From Antarcticibacterium sp. 1MA-6-2 (GTDB lineage: Bacteria > Bacteroidota > Bacteroidia > Flavobacteriales > Flavobacteriaceae): a stretch of 64,000 bases of DNA. Under the pieces are notes generated by a model that was not told the origin of the DNA, ran no database searches, and worked only from the letters and a program-made list of their open reading frames with translations. The translations under genes were made by a program, and so were the position numbers. Where the stretch lies: NCBI RefSeq assembly GCF_021535135.1, contig NZ_CP091036.1:3038001-3102000 (forward strand). The letters are read 5' to 3'. This document shows, piece after piece, positions 60,365-64,000 of this stretch. How positions within the stretch are numbered: the stretch's first letter is position 1; each line of letters opens with the position of its first letter.

Positions 60365-61333
60365 ATGAAAGAGATCAAGCCCGAAATTGCTGAACGAATT
60401 TTACAACTTGAAGAGAAGTTCAAAAATTCCGGGCAGGATATGGGTTCTTACCTGGATGGTCTTTTATATGACAAATATTTAACCTATTGGGATTATATAA
60501 GTCTGGATACTCTTTTAAGCCTTCAGAATACAAAAACCCAATTCCCAGATGAAGAGATCTTCATCACTTACCATCAAATTACTGAACTTTATTTTAAGCT
60601 CATGATCCATGAGCAAAAGCAAATAATTGCTGAAGAGTATCTTACTGCGAAGTTCTATCTTGAAAAACTGGACAGGCTTAACCGCTATATTAGAATTCTT
60701 ATTAATTCTTTTGATGTCATGATCAAAGGAATGGACAGGGATCAATTTTTAAAATTCCGGATGGCTCTGTTGCCTGCAAGTGGTTTCCAGTCCGCTCAGT
60801 TCAGGATGATAGAAATTTATTCCACACCTCTTGAGCATTTGATCACTCATAACGAACGCAATTCTTTTACTCCAGCTAATCCTATTGAAGAGCTTTATGA
60901 AAATTCTTACTGGAAAAAAGGAGGAATTGATCTTTCTACCAAAGAAAAAACTCTTACCTTAAAACAGTTTGAGCTAAGGTATACGCGAAGATTTCTTCGT
61001 ATTGCTAATGAAGTAAAAGGCAAAACGCTTTATCATAAATTTTTGATGCTTCCTGAGGAGGAAAGGAACAATAAGAATTTAATTGAAGCGTTGCGTACTT
61101 TTGATGTTAATGTAAATGTAAACTGGTTGTTGATGCACATGGGGGCAGCGCATCGTTACCTAAGGAAGGATAAAAATACAATTGCAGCGACAGGAGGAAC
61201 AAATTGGAAAGAATTTTTACCTCCTAGTTTTCAGAAGAATTCATTTTTTCCGAATTTATGGTCACAGGAGGAATTTAATAATTGGGGCAGGGAATGGGTA
61301 ACTCACTTGTTTAATAAAGAAAATATCAATTAA
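60365..61333 (+). CDS. Tryptophan 2,3-dioxygenase
   Basis: 322 residues. Substrate-side block YHQITELYFKLMIHEQKQI, SGFQSAQFRMIE, and the haem-region residues in NVNWLLMHMGAAHRYLRKD match the TDO family. It opens the indole ring of L-tryptophan to N-formylkynurenine, first step of the kynurenine pathway. Its stop is 2 bp before the M23 peptidase start; the pathway's next enzymes are not in this window. Confidence 0.9.
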   Translation: MKEIKPEIAERILQLEEKFKNSGQDMGSYLDGLLYDKYLTYWDYISLDTLLSLQNTKTQFPDEEIFITYHQITELYFKLMIHEQKQIIAEEYLTAKFYLEKLDRLNRYIRILINSFDVMIKGMDRDQFLKFRMALLPASGFQSAQFRMIEIYSTPLEHLITHNERNSFTPANPIEELYENSYWKKGGIDLSTKEKTLTLKQFELRYTRRFLRIANEVKGKTLYHKFLMLPEEERNNKNLIEALRTFDVNVNVNWLLMHMGAAHRYLRKDKNTIAATGGTNWKEFLPPSFQKNSFFPNLWSQEEFNNWGREWVTHLFNKENIN

Positions 61334-61335
61334 AA

Positions 61336-62536
61336 TTGAAAAAATTAAGTTACTTACTATTACTGGGTCTTTCCCTCACCGCCTGTAAGCAGGAAAAGGA
61401 AACCCGTGAAATTACTGAAGCCAAAGTAATTGAGCAGCCGCCGATTCTTGAAGAATATGGATTTGTATTAAATGATTTTGAAGTAGTACGGGATACCATA
61501 AGATCGGGAGATTTCTTCGGGAGTATAATGAACAATCATGGAGTGAGTGCTCAAAAAGTTTATGAAATCACTCAACAGGCAGGTAAAGAGTTTGACCCTA
61601 CAAAGTTGATTGTAGGAAAGCCATATGTAATCCTGAAAGAAAAGGATTCCGCATCTACACCCAGTGCTTTTATTTATGAAAACGATCGTATAGAATATAC
61701 AATCGTAAAAATAAAGGATAGTGTTTCTGTAGAAAAGGCGAAAAAACCTGTAACTATAAAGAGAAAAACGGTTTCAGGAGTAATAGTTAGTAATCTTTCA
61801 GATGCTATTACAAATGAAGGTTTAAGTATTTTACTTTCTTATGAGTTGAGCAATATTTACCAGTGGAGTATAGATTTCTGGAAATTGCAAAAGGGGGACA
61901 AGTTCAAGATGGTGTATAATGAACGCTACATCAACGATACAATTTACGCAGGATTAGAAAGTATAGAAGGAGCAGTGTTTGTTCATCAGGATAAACCCTA
62001 TTATGCTTTTAATTACGCTGCTAATACAGAAAATTCTGATACAGATTTTTACGATGAAAAAGCACGGCCACTGGAGAGTTTTTTCTTAAAGGCGCCGCTA
62101 AATTTCAGCAGGATTTCTTCCCGATTTTCAGGAAGAAGATTTCATCCCGTGCAAAAAACCTGGAAAGCTCATAAAGGTACCGATTATGCTGCGCCTCATG
62201 GAACTCCAATTTGGTCTACGGCAAACGGGGTTGTAATAGCCTCTGGTTATACAGCGGGAAATGGGAATTATGTAAAGGTTAAACACAACGACACCTATAC
62301 CACACAATACCTTCATATGTCGAAAAGAAATGTGAGAGTGGGTGAAAGAGTTAAACAGGGAGATGTCATAGGATTTGTAGGAAGTACAGGTCTTGCTAGG
62401 CCCTCACGTGTGTTACCGTTTTTGGGTGAGAGGAGAACAGGTGGACCCTTTCAGGCAAAATCTTCCATCGGCCGAACCAATAGTTGATAGTTTACGAGAT
62501 GATTATTTTGCAGCAATAGAACTTAGTGAAGACTAG
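61336..62536 (+). CDS. M23-family peptidoglycan peptidase lipoprotein (frame broken)
   Basis: The TTG start at 61336 leads into a lipoprotein signal (GLSLTAC). LysM-like and spacer regions precede a LytM domain with HKGTDYAAPHG (H-x-x-x-D zinc ligands) and QYLHMSK (H-x-H region). The frame breaks at 62392-62396 (CTAGG): the family's GSTGLATGPHVCYRFW needs two more bases, and the shifted frame reads GPHVCYRFWVRGEQVDPFRQ to a stop at 62536. Restored length about 400 residues. Probably an endopeptidase, or activator of one, in the envelope. Confidence 0.85.
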
Positions 62537-62568
62537 ATTGGAGTCCATACCATTTAAAGAAATTTAGA

Positions 62569-64000
62569 ATGAAAAATATAGATCCTACTACAACAGAAAG
62601 CTGGAAGAAACTCCAGGAGATATTTCAAGAGACAAAGAATTTGAAGATGAAGGATCTTTTTCAGGAAGATCCGGAGCGATCTGGTAATTTTACCATTCAA
62701 TGGAAAGATTTTTATGTAGATTTCAGTAAAAACAGGATCACGGCGGAAGTTCAGCAAGCATTACTGGGATTAGCACAGGACACTGGACTTAAGGAAGCAA
62801 TAGAATCTTATTATGGCGGAGAAGCTATTAACAGGACCGAAGGCTTACAGGTATTACATACTGCTTTACGGGCACCTGAAGATTCAGAAGTTTTAGTAGA
62901 TGGTAAAAATGTTATTCCTGAAGTTTACGAGGCTAAAAGAAAGATCAGGGAATTTTCGCAACAAATAATAAATGGGGCGAAAAAGGGATATACAGATCAG
63001 GCTTTTACAGATGTAGTGAACATCGGGATTGGAGGATCAGATCTTGGACCCGTTATGGTGACTGAAGCACTGCAGTTTTATAAAAACCACCTTAATGTAC
63101 ATTACATTTCCAATGTAGACGGTGATCACGTTCATGAGACATTAAAAGATCTTAATCCTGAAACCACCCTTTTTGTTATTGTTTCAAAAACTTTCACAAC
63201 CCAGGAAACCTTAAGTAACGCTAACACAGCCAGAGACTGGTTTAAAAAATCTTCTCCGGCTGATGCTGTTTCAAAACATTTTGTGGCCGTATCAAGTAAT
63301 ATTTCCAAAGTAGAAGAATTTGGAATTGCTTCTGAAAATATTTTCCCAATGTGGGATTGGGTTGGCGGCCGATTTTCTCTTTGGAGTGCAGTAGGTTTAT
63401 CTATTAGCCTGGCGGTGGGATACAGCCAGTTTAATGAATTGTTAGAAGGAGCTCATCAAATGGATGTTCATTTTAAAACTGAAGATTTTGAAAAGAACAT
63501 CCCGGTGCAGCTGGCCTTACTCAGCATTTGGTATAATAATTTTTATAAAGCTGAAAGTGAAGCCGTAATTCCCTATACGCAGTACCTGCAAAAATTGCCT
63601 TCCTATCTTCAACAGGCAATTATGGAAAGCAATGGTAAAAGCGTTGACCGCAACGGGAACAAAGTTTCCTACCAAACCGGGAATATTATTTGGGGTGAGC
63701 CCGGCACTAATTCTCAGCATGCCTTTTTCCAATTGATCCATCAGGGTACCAAGCTTATTCCGGCTGATTTTATTGGGTTTAAAAAATCTCTTTATAAAGA
63801 CAGGGATCATCATCATAAGCTTATGGCTAATTATTTTGCCCAGACAGAGGCTTTATTAATGGGCAAAACTTCTAACGAGGTTCAAAAAGAACTGGAAGAA
63901 AAGAAAATGGCTTCTGAAGAATTGAATGTATTAAGACCATTCAAGGAATTTGACGGGAATAAACCCACCACTTCAATTCTAATAGACCAATTGACTCCCA
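62569..64000 (+). CDS. pgi: Glucose-6-phosphate isomerase, 3' end outside window
   Basis: Interconverts glucose 6-phosphate and fructose 6-phosphate. Starts MKNIDPTTTESWKKLQEIF; the frame stays open to the window edge (477 codons of about 550). GIGGSDLGPVMVTEAL, SKTFTTQETLSNAN and VGGRFSLWSAVGLSI are the family signatures. It follows the M23 gene by 32 bp. No frame break is seen in the visible part. Confidence 0.95.
   Translation, partial: MKNIDPTTTESWKKLQEIFQETKNLKMKDLFQEDPERSGNFTIQWKDFYVDFSKNRITAEVQQALLGLAQDTGLKEAIESYYGGEAINRTEGLQVLHTALRAPEDSEVLVDGKNVIPEVYEAKRKIREFSQQIINGAKKGYTDQAFTDVVNIGIGGSDLGPVMVTEALQFYKNHLNVHYISNVDGDHVHETLKDLNPETTLFVIVSKTFTTQETLSNANTARDWFKKSSPADAVSKHFVAVSSNISKVEEFGIASENIFPMWDWVGGRFSLWSAVGLSISLAVGYSQFNELLEGAHQMDVHFKTEDFEKNIPVQLALLSIWYNNFYKAESEAVIPYTQYLQKLPSYLQQAIMESNGKSVDRNGNKVSYQTGNIIWGEPGTNSQHAFFQLIHQGTKLIPADFIGFKKSLYKDRDHHHKLMANYFAQTEALLMGKTSNEVQKELEEKKMASEELNVLRPFKEFDGNKPTTSILIDQLTP

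Overview
The window looks like a chromosomal segment of a marine or saline member of the Flavobacteriaceae (Bacteroidota). This is inferred from the gene families, a low-GC composition, -7 promoter elements of the TAnnTTTG type, few Shine-Dalgarno sites, and conserved flavobacterial neighbourhoods (Bat operon, yicC-gmk-nadD, gdhA next to a THC0290_0291-type protein, SulP plus beta-carbonic anhydrase). The genus is not resolved; relatives of Gramella, Salegentibacter or Salinimicrobium would fit.

Layout. 1-7 kb: Bat operon (5'-truncated membrane protein, batA, batB, batC, batD, batE). 7-9.7 kb: small membrane protein, SulP transporter, carbonic anhydrase. 9.76-11.47 kb: an IS1182-type insertion sequence abutting the cvpA stop. 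11.5-28.9 kb: housekeeping genes (cvpA, pheS, gpsA, a LysM protein, nadD, gmk, yicC, a YheT-type hydrolase, thioesterase, an EamA transporter, an ArsC-like protein, a metB-type gene, gdhA, recO, a TonB receptor). 29-37.6 kb: an A+T-rich accessory island with two toxin-antitoxin pairs, a possible PD-(D/E)XK protein, a GNAT, a reductase with an internal stop, a sigma54-controlled FtsX-type permease, a methyltransferase, three decayed copies of one IS and an attC-like palindrome. 37.8-42.2 kb: two damaged secreted esterases, a secreted protein and a sugar acetyltransferase. 42.3-56.5 kb: ileS, a TraR/DksA-like protein, lspA, a response regulator and histidine kinase, 5-FCL, a RimK cluster, uvrC and a patatin/Omp85 protein. 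56.6-61.3 kb: aromatic amino acid catabolism (hmgA, hppD, a tryptophan 2,3-dioxygenase). 61.3-64 kb: an M23 peptidase and pgi, which runs off the window.

The most unusual property is a very high load of broken reading frames: I count 21 frame breaks in about 64 kb, including in genes expected to be needed (gdhA, recO, uvrC, hmgA). Ten of them are repaired exactly by restoring the tetranucleotide CTAG: the window shows CTAAG, CTTAG, CTTAAG or CTG where the frame and the protein family call for CTAG. Five more lie on a CTAG or CTTAG string. The indels centre on CT^AG and occur in both orientations, so they share one cause. A systematic sequencing or consensus error at a modified CTAG motif is the simplest explanation. 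A real CTAG-specific mutational process is the alternative. I annotate these genes as single coding regions and state where the frame breaks.
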